From contig CAISIV010000018.1 in NCBI GenBank assembly GCA_903885555.1, positions 1-64,000 on the forward strand: DNA of 64,000 nt, written 5' to 3'. How positions within the stretch are numbered: the stretch's first letter is position 1; each line of letters opens with the position of its first letter. A model generated the notes under the pieces. That model was given only the letters and a program-made list of their open reading frames with translations, made no database searches and was not told where the DNA came from. Position numbers and translations under genes: made by a program. Positions 32,861-42,073 of this stretch are shown here, one piece after another. Source of the DNA: an uncultured Hyphomicrobiales bacterium (GTDB taxonomy: Bacteria > Pseudomonadota > Alphaproteobacteria > Rhizobiales > Xanthobacteraceae).

Positions 32861-34531
32861 ATGCCGATCGTTGTGTACCGGTTCCTGGTTCTCGGCATCA
32901 CCACGCTCGCCGTGGCGATGCCGCTCTCGCTGGTGTTCTACCAGAGCTTCCTGACGGCACCGTTCTTCGATCCGTCGGCCAAGGCGAGCTTTGCCGCCTA
33001 TTCCTTCGTCTTTTCCGACGACGACTTCTGGCAGGCCTTCTGGACCACCATCGCGATCGCCAGCGGTATGGCCGCGATCGCCGTGCCGCTCGGCGCCCTG
33101 CTCGCCTTCCTGATGGTGCGCACCGATGTGCCGGGCAAGAAGTACCTCGAACCGCTGTTGCTGATTCCGATTTTCGTCTCGGCTGTCGTCATCGCGTTCG
33201 GCTATGTCGTTGCGATCGGGCCGGTCGGCATTTTCTCGACCCTGGCCAAGGAGGTTCTCGGCTTCGTGCCGTGGAATCTCTACTCGCTCTGGTCGCTGAT
33301 CATCATCGCCGGCCTCACTCACGTGCCGCACGTCTATCTCTACAGCGCCGCGGCTCTTCGGGGGCTATCCACCGATCTTGAGGAAGCCGCCCGGGTGTCC
33401 GGCGCCAATCCGTTCCAGGTCGCCATCAATGTCAGCCTGCCGATGATCATGCCTGCGATTCTATTCGCCGGCGTGCTGGTGTTCTTCCTCGGCTTCGAAC
33501 TGTTCGGCCTGCCATTGGTGCTCGGCGACCCGCAGGACGTGCTGGTTCTGGCGACCTATCTCTACAAGCTCACCAACAAACTCGGCGTGCCATCCTATCA
33601 ACTGATGGCCGTCGTCGTGGTCGTCATCATCGGCGTGACCGCGCCGCTGGTATTCATGCAGCGCCTGCTGTTGCGGCAAGCGCAGCGCTACATCTCGGTG
33701 CGCGGCAAAGGCCAGAAGACACAGCCGCTGCGGCTGCGCAGCTGGCGGTGGTTTGCCTTCGGCGTGATCGTCCTGTGGCTCGTCGTGACCGTGGTCGTGC
33801 CGCTGTTCGGCATCACGCTGCGCTCGTTCGTCGTAACGTGGGGCGAAGGCGTCAAACTGCGCGACGTTCTGACGCTCGATCATTACCGCGAGCTGATGGA
33901 CTATCCGAACGTCATCCGTGGCATCATCAACACCTTCGGCATCGGCGTCATCGGCGGCGCGCTGGCGGTGGCCTGCTACACGGCCATCGCGCTCGCGGTG
34001 CACCGCTGGAATTCCGGCTGGACCCGGCTGGTCGATTACATTGTGATGGTGCCGCGTGCCATGCCTGGTTTGATCGCCGGCCTCGCGTTGCTGTGGGTGT
34101 TCCTGTTCGTGCCGTTCCTGTCGCCGCTGAAGTCGACGATGGGTTCGATCTGGCTCGCCTACACCATCGTCTGGCTCGCCTATGGCATGCGGCTCGTCTC
34201 CGGCACACTGCTCCAGGTCGGCCCCGAACTGGAAGAAGCCGGGCGCGTGTCGGGCGCAAGCGACCTTCAGGTCAAACGCGACATCACGATCCCGCTGATC
34301 AAATACGGCATGCTGGCAAGCTGGCTGCTGATCTTCCTGATTTTCGTGCGCGAATACTCGACCGGAATTTATCTGCTTGGCCCCGGCACCGAAGTGATCG
34401 GCTCTTTGCTGGTTTCGCTGTGGGGCACCGGCGCGGTCGATCTTGTATCCGCGCTTTCCGTTGTCAACGTTGTGATGATCGGCGCCGGCCTGGCCGTCGC
34501 GATCCGGCTTGGAGTGCGTTTGCATGGCTGA
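32861..34531 (+). CDS. Ferric-type ABC transporter permease (duplicated)
   Basis: A 556-residue permease formed of two fused copies of the six-helix unit, as in FbpB/AfuB. Each half has a coupling loop: LEEAARVSGANPFQVAINVSLPMI (about residues 172-195) and LEEAGRVSGASDLQVKRDITIPLI (about residues 453-476). A single chain can thus form the transmembrane pore. The start lacks a strong ribosome site. It overlaps the ATPase gene by eight bases. Confidence 0.92.
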   Translation: MPIVVYRFLVLGITTLAVAMPLSLVFYQSFLTAPFFDPSAKASFAAYSFVFSDDDFWQAFWTTIAIASGMAAIAVPLGALLAFLMVRTDVPGKKYLEPLLLIPIFVSAVVIAFGYVVAIGPVGIFSTLAKEVLGFVPWNLYSLWSLIIIAGLTHVPHVYLYSAAALRGLSTDLEEAARVSGANPFQVAINVSLPMIMPAILFAGVLVFFLGFELFGLPLVLGDPQDVLVLATYLYKLTNKLGVPSYQLMAVVVVVIIGVTAPLVFMQRLLLRQAQRYISVRGKGQKTQPLRLRSWRWFAFGVIVLWLVVTVVVPLFGITLRSFVVTWGEGVKLRDVLTLDHYRELMDYPNVIRGIINTFGIGVIGGALAVACYTAIALAVHRWNSGWTRLVDYIVMVPRAMPGLIAGLALLWVFLFVPFLSPLKSTMGSIWLAYTIVWLAYGMRLVSGTLLQVGPELEEAGRVSGASDLQVKRDITIPLIKYGMLASWLLIFLIFVREYSTGIYLLGPGTEVIGSLLVSLWGTGAVDLVSALSVVNVVMIGAGLAVAIRLGVRLHG

Positions 34532-35579
34532 CCTTATCGTCAAGGATCTCAAGTTGCGGCTCGGCGACAACGAGATTCTCAAAGGCGTCTCCGTCAGTGT
34601 GACGCCGGGACAAGTTGTGGCGCTGCTCGGACCTTCAGGCAGCGGCAAGACCACACTGTTGCGCGCGGTCGCCGGCCTCGAAGTACCGTTCGCCGGCTCG
34701 ATCTCGATCGGCGACAACGTGTTCTTCGACGCCGCCCGCAAGATCGATCTGGCAGCAGAAAAGCGCGGCCTGGGCCTCGTGTTTCAGTCCTACGCGCTGT
34801 GGCCACATCGCACCGTGTTCGACAACGTCGGTTATGGCCTGAAGCTGCGCAACCGGCCGGCCGCGGAGATCAAGGAACGCGTCGAGAAAACGCTGGGCCA
34901 GATCGGCCTCGGTCATCTTGCCGAACGCTTCCCGCATCAGCTGTCGGGCGGCCAGCAGCAGCGCGTCGCCATTGCGCGCGCGCTGGTCTACGAGCCGCCG
35001 GTGATCCTGCTCGACGAGCCTCTATCGAACCTCGACGCCAAATTGCGCGAGGAAGCCCGCGCCTGGCTGCGCACACTGATTGTCACGCTTGGTCTGTCGG
35101 CGATCCACGTCACGCACGATCAGGTCGAAGCCATGGCGATTGCCGATAAGATCGTACTGCTCAACGCCGGCACCATCGCGCAGGAAGGCCCGCCGACCGC
35201 GCTGTACAACGATCCGCAGTCTCTGTTCACGGCGGAATTCATGGGCAGCAACAACCGGCTCGACGGCACACTGGTCGATGTCTCGGGCGGCAAGGCCACG
35301 ATGGAAGTATTCGGCGAAAAGATCACCGGCCTCGCCCGCACCACGGCGGCCAAGGGCTCGAAGGTCGTCGGCATCAGCCGGCTCGAGCGCGTGCATTGCT
35401 CATCCACCCCCGGCCCGAACCGGCTGAAGATGGAATTGAAGGCGCCTATGTATCTCGGCGAGCGCTGGGAACTGGTGTTCACCCGCGAGCATCTCACCGT
35501 GCGCGCTTACGCCAACGCACCGCTGCAGCCCGGCGAGCACTACGTCGAATTCCCGCAAGACGCGCTCTGGGTATTCTGA
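34524..35579 (+). CDS. Ferric-type ABC transporter ATP-binding protein
   Basis: A 351-residue ATPase of the FbpC/PotA-like group. Walker A is GPSGSGKTT, the Q-loop is in [10 protein letters not shown], the signature LSGGQQQR and Walker [13 protein letters not shown], then [10 protein letters not shown]-terminal TOBE-like regulatory domain begins near residue 240 ([16 protein letters not shown]). ATG 34524 (MADLIVKDL) was preferred over an upstream in-frame start lying deeper in the permease gene. It is followed three bases later by the DapA-family gene. Confidence 0.94.
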   Translation: MADLIVKDLKLRLGDNEILKGVSVSVTPGQVVALLGPSGSGKTTLLRAVAGLEVPFAGSISIGDNVFFDAARKIDLAAEKRGLGLVFQSYALWPHRTVFDNVGYGLKLRNRPAAEIKERVEKTLGQIGLGHLAERFPHQLSGGQQQRVAIARALVYEPPVILLDEPLSNLDAKLREEARAWLRTLIVTLGLSAIHVTHDQVEAMAIADKIVLLNAGTIAQEGPPTALYNDPQSLFTAEFMGSNNRLDGTLVDVSGGKATMEVFGEKITGLARTTAAKGSKVVGISRLERVHCSSTPGPNRLKMELKAPMYLGERWELVFTREHLTVRAYANAPLQPGEHYVEFPQDALWVF

Positions 35580-35581
35580 CG

Positions 35582-36469
35582 TTGACCGATTTTCACGGCG
35601 TCTTTCCCTACCTCGTCTCGCCTATCGACGCGGAAGGCCGTATCAAGACCGACGTTCTTGGGAAGCTGACAGCGGATCTGATCAAGGCCGGCGTGCATGG
35701 CGTGACGCCGCTCGGCTCGACCGGCGAGTTTGCCTATCTCACCCGCGAGCAGCGCGAGACGGTGGTGCGGACCACCATCGAAGCTACCGGCAAAAAAGTG
35801 CCCGTTGTCGCCGGCGTCGCGTCAACATCGACCTCCGACGCAGTCGAGCAGGCCAGGACCTACCAGAAACTCGGCGCCGACGGCATCCTTGCTATCTGCG
35901 AAGCCTACTTCCCGCTCAAGGACACGCAGGTCGAAGCCTACTTCCGCGCTATCGCCGACGCCGTCGATATTCCGGTCGTGCTCTATACCAATCCGAATTT
36001 CCAGCGCAGCGATCTGACGCTCGATGTCATCGCGCGGCTCAGCGAGCATCCACGCATCCGCTATATCAAGGACGCCTCGACCAATACCGGCCGGCTGCTG
36101 TCGATCATGAGCCGCGCGCCGACCATGAAAGTGTTTTCGGCCTCGGCGCATATTCCGGCCGCGGTGATGCTGATCGGCGGCGTCGGCTGGATGGCAGGCC
36201 CCGCCAACATTGTGCCGCGCCAGAGCGTGCGATTGTACGACCTCTGCCGCGCGCAGAAATGGCCGGAAGCGATGGCGCTGCAGCGCGAGATGTGGCGCGT
36301 GAACGAGGCCTTCGCCCGCTTCAATCTGGCGGCTTGCATCAAGGCCGGCTTGCAGATCCAGGGCTACGACGTCGGCGATCCGGTGCCGCCGCAGGCGGCG
36401 CTCAGCGCCGAAGACCGCAAGGCCGTTGCGGCCATCTTGGCCGATGTGGCGAAGCTCGAAAACGCTTGA
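35582..36469 (+). CDS. DapA/NanA-family Schiff-base aldolase
   Basis: A 295-residue class I lyase of the dihydrodipicolinate synthase/N-acetylneuraminate lyase superfamily. Features are the [11 protein letters not shown] pyruvate-binding loop, Tyr in VVLYTNPNF, and the Schiff-base Lys in RYIKDAS. The start TTG at 35582 gives the family length; a longer open frame to 35396 lies inside the ATPase gene and is rejected. Being the last gene of an ABC operon, it probably acts on an imported keto acid or sugar acid, which is inference. It is unlikely to be the lysine-pathway DapA, given this context. Confidence 0.87.
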   Translation: MTDFHGVFPYLVSPIDAEGRIKTDVLGKLTADLIKAGVHGVTPLGSTGEFAYLTREQRETVVRTTIEATGKKVPVVAGVASTSTSDAVEQARTYQKLGADGILAICEAYFPLKDTQVEAYFRAIADAVDIPVVLYTNPNFQRSDLTLDVIARLSEHPRIRYIKDASTNTGRLLSIMSRAPTMKVFSASAHIPAAVMLIGGVGWMAGPANIVPRQSVRLYDLCRAQKWPEAMALQREMWRVNEAFARFNLAACIKAGLQIQGYDVGDPVPPQAALSAEDRKAVAAILADVAKLENA

Positions 36470-36530
36470 TTTTTCAGGCTAATTTGGCGCGTCCAACCTA
36501 ATCTTAACGGTTTATTGCTAATCGGGCGCT

Positions 36531-37961
36531 ATGGCCTTTCCGTCGCTCGCATCCCGGCCACCGCCGGCGCGGACTCAATCCGCGACCTCGACTGGTTCCG
36601 AGACCGCCGCGGCGTCGCCGCTGGCGAAGGCTGTAGCGCGCATCAGGGCCATCCTCACCGAGAAAAGCGATTCACGGCTGGCGCAACTCGTTGCCGGCAA
36701 AGCCTTTCTGGTGCGTGTCGCCAGCGCGGGCCTCGCCCTCGTCTCACAGGTGTTCCTCGCGCGCTGGATGGGCTCGTTCGAGTTCGGCATCTTCATCTAT
36801 GCTTGGACCTGGGTGCTGATGATCGGCGCTCTGTCCGACCTCGGCCTGTCGTCGGCGGCACGTCGCTTCATTCCCGAGTATGCCGAAAACAAAGCCTTCG
36901 ATCGCCTGCGTGGGTTTCTCGCAGGCTCGTGCTGGCTCTCTCTCGCCATCGCCAGCGCGATCGGCGTCGCCGGCGCAGTTGGTGTCTGGCTGCTGTCGCC
37001 GCATCTCGATCAATATTCCGTCGCGCCGCTCTATCTCGCCTGTGCGGTCATCCCGATCTACGGTCTGGTGCAGACGCAGGCCGGCATCGCGCAATCCTAC
37101 GACTGGCCCAATCTCGCGCTGATGCCGTTTTTCGTCTGGCGTCAGCTCGCCATGACGGCACTGATGGGAGCAGCCTATCTGATGGGCGCGCCGACCGGCG
37201 CGGTGATCGCCATGATCATCGCCGCCGTCACAACCTGGGCCGTGACGCTCGGCCAGATGGTTGTGCTTAATCGCCGGCTGAAGGCGAAGGTGCCTGCTGG
37301 CCCGAAGACCTACGAGCCGCGCGTCTGGATCGCGACGTCGTTTCCGATCTTCATCGTCGAAGGCTTCTATCTGCTGCTGACTTATGTCGACATTCTCGCG
37401 CTCGAGCACTACCGCTCGCCCGACGAAGTCGCGGTCTATTATGCCGGCGCCCGCCTGCTGGCGATCGTCGCCTTCGTCTATTTCGCCATCGCCGGGGCGA
37501 CAACGCACAAGTTCACCGAGTATCACGTCTCCGGCGACAGCAAGCGGCTGGCGTCGTTTTTCGCCGAGACCATCAAGTGGACGTTCTGGCCGTCGCTTGC
37601 CGTCTGCGCCGGCATTCTCGCCTTCGGCAAACCGCTGCTCGGCCTGTTCGGCGAGAATTTCGAGAGCGGCTACCTGGTGATGTTCATTCTCTCGGTCGGC
37701 ATGCTGTCGCGCGCCGCGGTCGGTCCGGCCGAGCGCCTGCTCAACATGCTGGGCGAGCGCAAGCAGTGCGCCGCGATCTATGCCGGCGCTTTCGCGCTCA
37801 ATCTCGCGCTCTGTATCGCGCTCATTCCGCCGATCGGCATCGAGGGCGCGGGCATCGCCACGTCGACGGCCTTGGTCTTTGAATCGATCATGCTGTATGT
37901 GATCGCCAAGCGCCGCCTCGGCTTCCACGTCTTCATCATGGGCGGCGGTAAGACCGAGTAG
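36531..37961 (+). CDS. Polysaccharide/lipid flippase (Wzx/MATE-like)
   Basis: A 476-residue multi-pass membrane protein of the oligosaccharide flippase superfamily with about 12-14 hydrophobic helices. The pattern LVAGKAFLVRVASAGLALVSQVFLARWMG in the first helix pair and SDLGLSSAARRFIPEY are typical of polysaccharide exporters. The first 50 residues are Pro/Ser/Ala-rich and cytosolic. No glycosyltransferase is adjacent, so the cargo cannot be named. The 61-base gap before it has no clear signal. Confidence 0.85.
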   Translation: MAFPSLASRPPPARTQSATSTGSETAAASPLAKAVARIRAILTEKSDSRLAQLVAGKAFLVRVASAGLALVSQVFLARWMGSFEFGIFIYAWTWVLMIGALSDLGLSSAARRFIPEYAENKAFDRLRGFLAGSCWLSLAIASAIGVAGAVGVWLLSPHLDQYSVAPLYLACAVIPIYGLVQTQAGIAQSYDWPNLALMPFFVWRQLAMTALMGAAYLMGAPTGAVIAMIIAAVTTWAVTLGQMVVLNRRLKAKVPAGPKTYEPRVWIATSFPIFIVEGFYLLLTYVDILALEHYRSPDEVAVYYAGARLLAIVAFVYFAIAGATTHKFTEYHVSGDSKRLASFFAETIKWTFWPSLAVCAGILAFGKPLLGLFGENFESGYLVMFILSVGMLSRAAVGPAERLLNMLGERKQCAAIYAGAFALNLALCIALIPPIGIEGAGIATSTALVFESIMLYVIAKRRLGFHVFIMGGGKTE

Positions 37962-37964
37962 CGC

Positions 37965-39572
37965 TTACGCCTTATCCCGCAACAACCGCCGGATCACTTT
38001 GCCGGTCGTGGTCATCGGCATATCGTCGATAAAAGCGACCTCGCGCGGATATTCGTGACCCGACAGCCGCGTCTTGACGAAACCCTGGATCTCGGCGGCG
38101 AGCGCGTCTGAGGCCGTGTAATCCTTCTTCAGGACGATGAAGGCTTTGACGATTTCGGTGCGCAGCGCATCGGGCTTGCCGACAGCGGCGGCCAGCGCCA
38201 CGGCCGGATGGCGGATCAGGCAGTCTTCGATCTCACCGGGTCCGATGCGGAAGCCGGATGATGTGATGACGTCGTCGTCGCGGCCGACAAAAGTGAAATA
38301 GCCCTGCTCGTCCATGACGCCCTGGTCGCCGGTCGTCATCCAGTCTCCGATGAACTTGTCGCGCGTCGCTTCCGGCTTGCCCCAATATTGCAGGAACATC
38401 ACCGGGTCGGGCCTTTGCACGGTAATCTGCCCGACTTCGCCGGGCTTGAGCGGCTCGCCATCGGGCCCGATCACCGCGACGACATGGCCAGGGACGGCCT
38501 TGCCCATAGCGCCGACTTTCAGCATGCCGAGTTGCGCGCAGGCGCCGATCACGAGATTGCATTCGGTCTGGCCGTAGAACTCGTTGATGGTCATGCCGAA
38601 GGCGGCCTTGCCCCACTCCAGCGCTTCGACGCCAAGCGACTCGCCGCCTGAGGCAATGCTGCGCAGTTTGAAATCGTAGCGGCCGCGCGGGCTGGGCGCC
38701 GCGCGCATCATGCGCAGCGCCGTCGGCGGGATGAAGGCGTTGCGCACACCGGCTTGCGCCATCAATGCGAAAGCCTCGTCCGGATCGAACTTGTCGAACT
38801 TGCGCGCCACGACAGGAACGCCGTGATGCAGGCTTGGCAGCAGCACGTCGAGCAAGCCGCCGGCCCAGGCCCAGTCGGCCGGCGTCCAGTAGCTGTCGCC
38901 TTTTTGCGGGAACGGATAATGCGGCAGTTCGGCGCCGGGCATGTGACCGAGCAAGACGCGGTGACCGTGCAGTGCGCCTTTTGGCTGGCCCGTCGTGCCG
39001 GACGTATAGATCATCATCGCCGGGTCGTCGGCAGCTGTATCGACGGCTGAGAAGTCGGACGACGCGCGCGCCAGCAGATCGTGAAAGCTGCCGGCTCCAT
39101 CGCCCGCGCCATCGATCGACAGCACGCAGGTCAGTTCCGGCGCCTGGTCGCGCACCTGCGCCAATTTGGCGAGGCCCTGGCTGTTGGTCAGCAGCGCCTT
39201 GGCGCCGGAGTTCTGCAGGCGATACGACAGCGCGTCGGGCCCAAACAAAATGGCGATCGGCAATGCGATGGCGCCGAGCTTGTAGATCGCAATGTGTGCA
39301 GCGGCGACTTCCGGCGCTTGCGGCAGAAAGATCGCAACGCGGTCGCCGCGCGACACGCCCTGCGCGCGCAACACATTCGCCAGCCGGTTGGAGGTCTCGC
39401 GCAGCCAGCCGAAGCTGATCCGGTCTTCACCATCAGCACGCACATGCAGGATGGCGAGGCGATTGGGGTCTTGCGCCGCCCACTTGTCGCAACAATCGGC
39501 GCCAATATTGTAGCGCGCCGGAATTTCCCAGCGGAATTGGCGATAGAGCTGATCGTAGTCTGTGCCCGGCAT
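37965..39572 (-). CDS. Acyl-CoA synthetase (acetyl/medium-chain type)
   Basis: A 535-residue ANL-superfamily ligase. The ATP loop is YTSGTTGQPKGAL, A5 is NEFYGQTECN, A7 TTGDQGVMDEQG, A8 GRDDDVITSSGFRIGPGEIE, and the catalytic Lys lies in TTTGKVIRRLL. The WTPADWAWAGGL segment is typical of acetyl-CoA synthetase-like and medium-chain enzymes. It converges on the flippase gene with three bases between. Substrate chain length is not certain. Confidence 0.92.
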   Translation of the reverse strand: MPGTDYDQLYRQFRWEIPARYNIGADCCDKWAAQDPNRLAILHVRADGEDRISFGWLRETSNRLANVLRAQGVSRGDRVAIFLPQAPEVAAAHIAIYKLGAIALPIAILFGPDALSYRLQNSGAKALLTNSQGLAKLAQVRDQAPELTCVLSIDGAGDGAGSFHDLLARASSDFSAVDTAADDPAMMIYTSGTTGQPKGALHGHRVLLGHMPGAELPHYPFPQKGDSYWTPADWAWAGGLLDVLLPSLHHGVPVVARKFDKFDPDEAFALMAQAGVRNAFIPPTALRMMRAAPSPRGRYDFKLRSIASGGESLGVEALEWGKAAFGMTINEFYGQTECNLVIGACAQLGMLKVGAMGKAVPGHVVAVIGPDGEPLKPGEVGQITVQRPDPVMFLQYWGKPEATRDKFIGDWMTTGDQGVMDEQGYFTFVGRDDDVITSSGFRIGPGEIEDCLIRHPAVALAAAVGKPDALRTEIVKAFIVLKKDYTASDALAAEIQGFVKTRLSGHEYPREVAFIDDMPMTTTGKVIRRLLRDKA

Positions 39573-39626
39573 GGCGGCGGCAGGCTAGTCAGTGCGGCGC
39601 GTCAGGTCCAGACGCAATCCGCGCCT

Positions 39627-40157
39627 CTACCGCGCGTCTGGCTCGGCCAGGATCAGCGTCCAGTACACCTTGTATTTGGACGAAGGCGTATAGACCGCGG
39701 CGATGCCCATGCGCGTTGCGCCCTTGAGCAGCATGTTGGCGCGGTGCGGCGGCGAGTCACGCCAGCCGGAAAAAGCCTCGGCCAGCGTGTGATAGCCGGC
39801 GCTGATGTTTTCAGCCGCGCCCTTGGCGTCGTAGCCAGACGCCTTCAGGCGCGCGGGAAAGGGCTTGCCGGCGTTGTGGTCGAGCTTGTCGCGTTTGGCC
39901 ATGAGTTCGGTCTGCGCCTGCGCCAGCCGCGTCAGTTCCGGATCGACCGTCACCGCCGGCAGATTGTTGTTGGCGCGATAGCCCGAGATCATCGATGCGG
40001 CCATCGCGGTGTCGAGCACAGCGCCGGGCTTGCCGAGGTCACGGTAGAAGGCGGGTTCCTCTCGCGGCACGTAGGTTTCGGTCGATGAACAACCGGCCAG
40101 CACAGCCGCAATCGCGATCAGCCCGGCGGCGGGAACACGAAGTCGGGCTGACATCAT
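39627..40157 (-). CDS. CAP/SCP-domain lipoprotein
   Basis: A 176-residue predicted lipoprotein: a signal segment GLIAIAAVLAGC with an LAGC lipobox, then a CAP (SCP/PR-1) domain with MISGYRANNNLPAVTVDPELTRLAQAQ, HNAGKPFPARLKASGY, GAAENISAGY and the WRDSPPHRANML block. Bacterial CAP proteins lie in the envelope; their activity is mostly undefined. The double ATG at 40152-40157 follows GGAG. The open frame runs further upstream but would use non-coding sequence before the palindromes. Confidence 0.87.
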   Translation of the reverse strand: MMSARLRVPAAGLIAIAAVLAGCSSTETYVPREEPAFYRDLGKPGAVLDTAMAASMISGYRANNNLPAVTVDPELTRLAQAQTELMAKRDKLDHNAGKPFPARLKASGYDAKGAAENISAGYHTLAEAFSGWRDSPPHRANMLLKGATRMGIAAVYTPSSKYKVYWTLILAEPDAR

Positions 40158-40243
40158 CCGGCAATCTCCAAATCGGCAATTTTCACGATGACGAATGACG
40201 GTAGACCGTGGCCGAACCATGATGAAACGCGACACTGCCGGCA

Positions 40244-40320
40244 CTAGTGCCGCCGATTTGAAGCTCCTGCAGCTTTGCGGCGAGTTCATTCAGGAGCTTC
40301 AAATCGAAAAGCGGCACTAG
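40244..40320. repeat. Long palindrome A (CTAGTGCCGC ends)
   Basis: The left arm 40244-40269 (CTAGTGCCGC then CGATTTGAAGCTCCTG) is the reverse complement of the right arm 40291-40320. The only difference is a four-base AAAA insertion in the right arm between the two blocks. The loop is 21 bases. It lies in the divergent gap between the CAP lipoprotein and cupin genes. It shares its outer eight bases with palindrome B. Confidence 0.85.
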
Positions 40321-40333
40321 CATTATTGATTTT

Positions 40334-40408
40334 GCTAGTGCCCCGTTTCCGAAGTTCGTGTCAGAAGATGCGGCAACGTATCACGAACTTCGGAAACGGG
40401 GCACTAGC
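40334..40408. repeat. Long palindrome B (perfect 27-base arms)
   Basis: Arms 40334-40360 (GCTAGTGCCCCG then TTTCCGAAGTTCGTG) and 40382-40408 are perfect 27-base reverse complements around a 21-base loop. It starts 14 bases after palindrome A. Both have CTAGTGCC outer ends and a similar total length (77 and 75 bases) but different inner arms, as in miniature or REP-type element families. The remainder of the 317-base intergenic gap holds only the cupin ribosome site. Confidence 0.88.
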
Positions 40409-40474
40409 CTTGCCCACGCCGCTCCATTACCATTTGGCCCAACAATAAGCCGTTAATCACCAAGGAGGACGACA

Positions 40475-40876
40475 ATGTCCAATGAAGCCGCGCCGCGCAC
40501 GCAGGGCGCCACCCGCGCCGCCGAAGGCGAATATCTGTTCGATCTCGGAACCGTCGCCAAGATCATGGGCGGCCCGGCCTATTCGACAGCGCACGGCCCC
40601 TGCGTCGAGGGTGACCGCATGATGGTCGCGGTCATGCGGATGAAGGCCGGCACTGGTGCGGTGCAGCATTCGCATCCCAACGAGCAGTGGATCTACATCC
40701 TGGAAGGCACCTTCCAGGCCACGATCGGCGGCAAGGCAGTCGAGGCCAAGCCCGGCTCCGTGATCTACATCCCTGCAAACACAATGCATGACGGCAGGGC
40801 GAGTGCCGACGGCGACGTCGTTTTCTTCACGTGCAAAGACGCCTCCTACGGCCTGCATGGCATCAAAGCCGCTTAA
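40475..40876 (+). CDS. Cupin-domain protein
   Basis: A 133-residue single-domain cupin. The first motif is QHSHPNEQWIYILEG, with His-x-His and Glu in place to bind a metal; the second is PGSVIYIPANTMHDG with a His. It may be a small dioxygenase, isomerase or sensor of a metabolite. AAGGAGG precedes the ATG. It is followed after 60 bases by two tandem Bug binding-protein genes, which suggests a role in the same organic-acid pathway. Confidence 0.9.
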   Translation: MSNEAAPRTQGATRAAEGEYLFDLGTVAKIMGGPAYSTAHGPCVEGDRMMVAVMRMKAGTGAVQHSHPNEQWIYILEGTFQATIGGKAVEAKPGSVIYIPANTMHDGRASADGDVVFFTCKDASYGLHGIKAA

Positions 40877-40936
40877 CCTGGGCACGGGGGCGAAGACCCT
40901 CGGCTATCAACAAACTGCATTTTAGGGAGGATACCG

Positions 40937-41947
40937 ATGAAGCGCCTGAGCCTGATGCTGCTGTCTGCTTGTTTAGTCTCTTGCCTTGCCACCGCTTTCG
41001 GCGTGGCGAGCGCAACGGCGCAGGAGAAATTTCCAAACCGGCCGGTCAAGGTCATCGTGCCCTACGGCCCGGGCGGCGCCACCGACATCACGGCACGCAT
41101 CGTCGCCGACGGCTTCCAGAAAGTGACCGGCCAGCCGATGGTCGTCATCAACAAGCCGGGCGCTTACGGCCTGCTGGCAATCGAAGAAGTGCTGCACGCG
41201 ACGCCCGACGGCTACACCGTCATGGTCGGCAACGTTTCGACCAACACCATCACCCCGGTGCTGTTCCCGAAGAAGCTGTCGACCGATTATCTCAAGGGTA
41301 TGGTTGCGGTTTCCAACCTGATCGACGTGCCGGAATTTCTCGCCGTGACGACGGCCGACAATTTCGCGCCGAAAACCGCCAAGGAATTCCTCGATTACGC
41401 CAAGCAGAACCCGGGCAAGATCCGCTACGGCAGCGTCGGCGTCGGCTCTTATCCGCACTACGACATGGCCTATTTCGCCAAGCAGGCCGGCGATCTCGAC
41501 ATGCAGCATCTGCCCAACAAAGCCGGCGCCGCCGGCATGGTGCAGGACATCTTGCGCGGCGACATCCAGGCTGCGTTCATGAACGTCGCCAGCGCCGCCG
41601 GCCAGGTGCAGGCTGGAAAAGTCCGTCCGCTGATGATCGTCGCCCGCGAAAGGTTGTCCGACTATCCGAACGTGCCGACGATGAAAGAAGCCGGATATCC
41701 GGACGTCGGCACGATCGCCTGGAACGCGCTGTTCACGTCGGCCGCCGTGCCTGCGCCGGTGCAGCAGGCGCTGTTCGATGCGATCCAGAAGACGCTCAAG
41801 GAGCCGGACACGATCGACAAGCTCAACAAGCAGAACTTCAACATCGTGCCGAGCAAATCATTGGCCGAGGCCAAGACCTGGCTGGTCGGCGAAATGAAGC
41901 ACTGGGAAACGATCACCAGCGCGGTGAAGATCGAAATCCCGCAATAA
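40937..41947 (+). CDS. Bug/TctC-family solute-binding protein, tandem copy 1
   Basis: A 336-residue periplasmic binding protein of the tripartite tricarboxylate transporter type. The signal peptide ends near ATAQE. The ligand-loop signature is VPYGPGGATDITARIVADGF, followed by NKPGAYGLLAIEEV and a Gly-rich PGKIRYGSVGVGSYPHYDMAYF segment. AGGGAGG lies six bases before the ATG. No TctA/TctB membrane subunits are nearby. It is a close paralogue of the next gene. Confidence 0.92.
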   Translation: MKRLSLMLLSACLVSCLATAFGVASATAQEKFPNRPVKVIVPYGPGGATDITARIVADGFQKVTGQPMVVINKPGAYGLLAIEEVLHATPDGYTVMVGNVSTNTITPVLFPKKLSTDYLKGMVAVSNLIDVPEFLAVTTADNFAPKTAKEFLDYAKQNPGKIRYGSVGVGSYPHYDMAYFAKQAGDLDMQHLPNKAGAAGMVQDILRGDIQAAFMNVASAAGQVQAGKVRPLMIVARERLSDYPNVPTMKEAGYPDVGTIAWNALFTSAAVPAPVQQALFDAIQKTLKEPDTIDKLNKQNFNIVPSKSLAEAKTWLVGEMKHWETITSAVKIEIPQ

Positions 41948-42073
41948 CTTTTTCGTTCGCCCACGAGCGACCACTTCGTACGAACTTCAAAGCCGTACCG
42001 ACAAGGAGACTTAGCGCGCACGGGGGCAAAGACCTCCGGCAGCAAAAAACAAAACAAGCCAGGGAGGATACCG

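Noticed and set aside
35396..35581. Upstream extension of the DapA-family frame
   Set aside because: It overlaps the ATPase gene and would add 62 residues with no family counterpart; TTG 35582 gives the right length.
40334..40408. Treating the paired palindromes as a Rho-independent terminator or IS ends
   Set aside because: No T-run follows the hairpins on either strand, they lie between divergent genes, and no transposase frame lies between or beside them.
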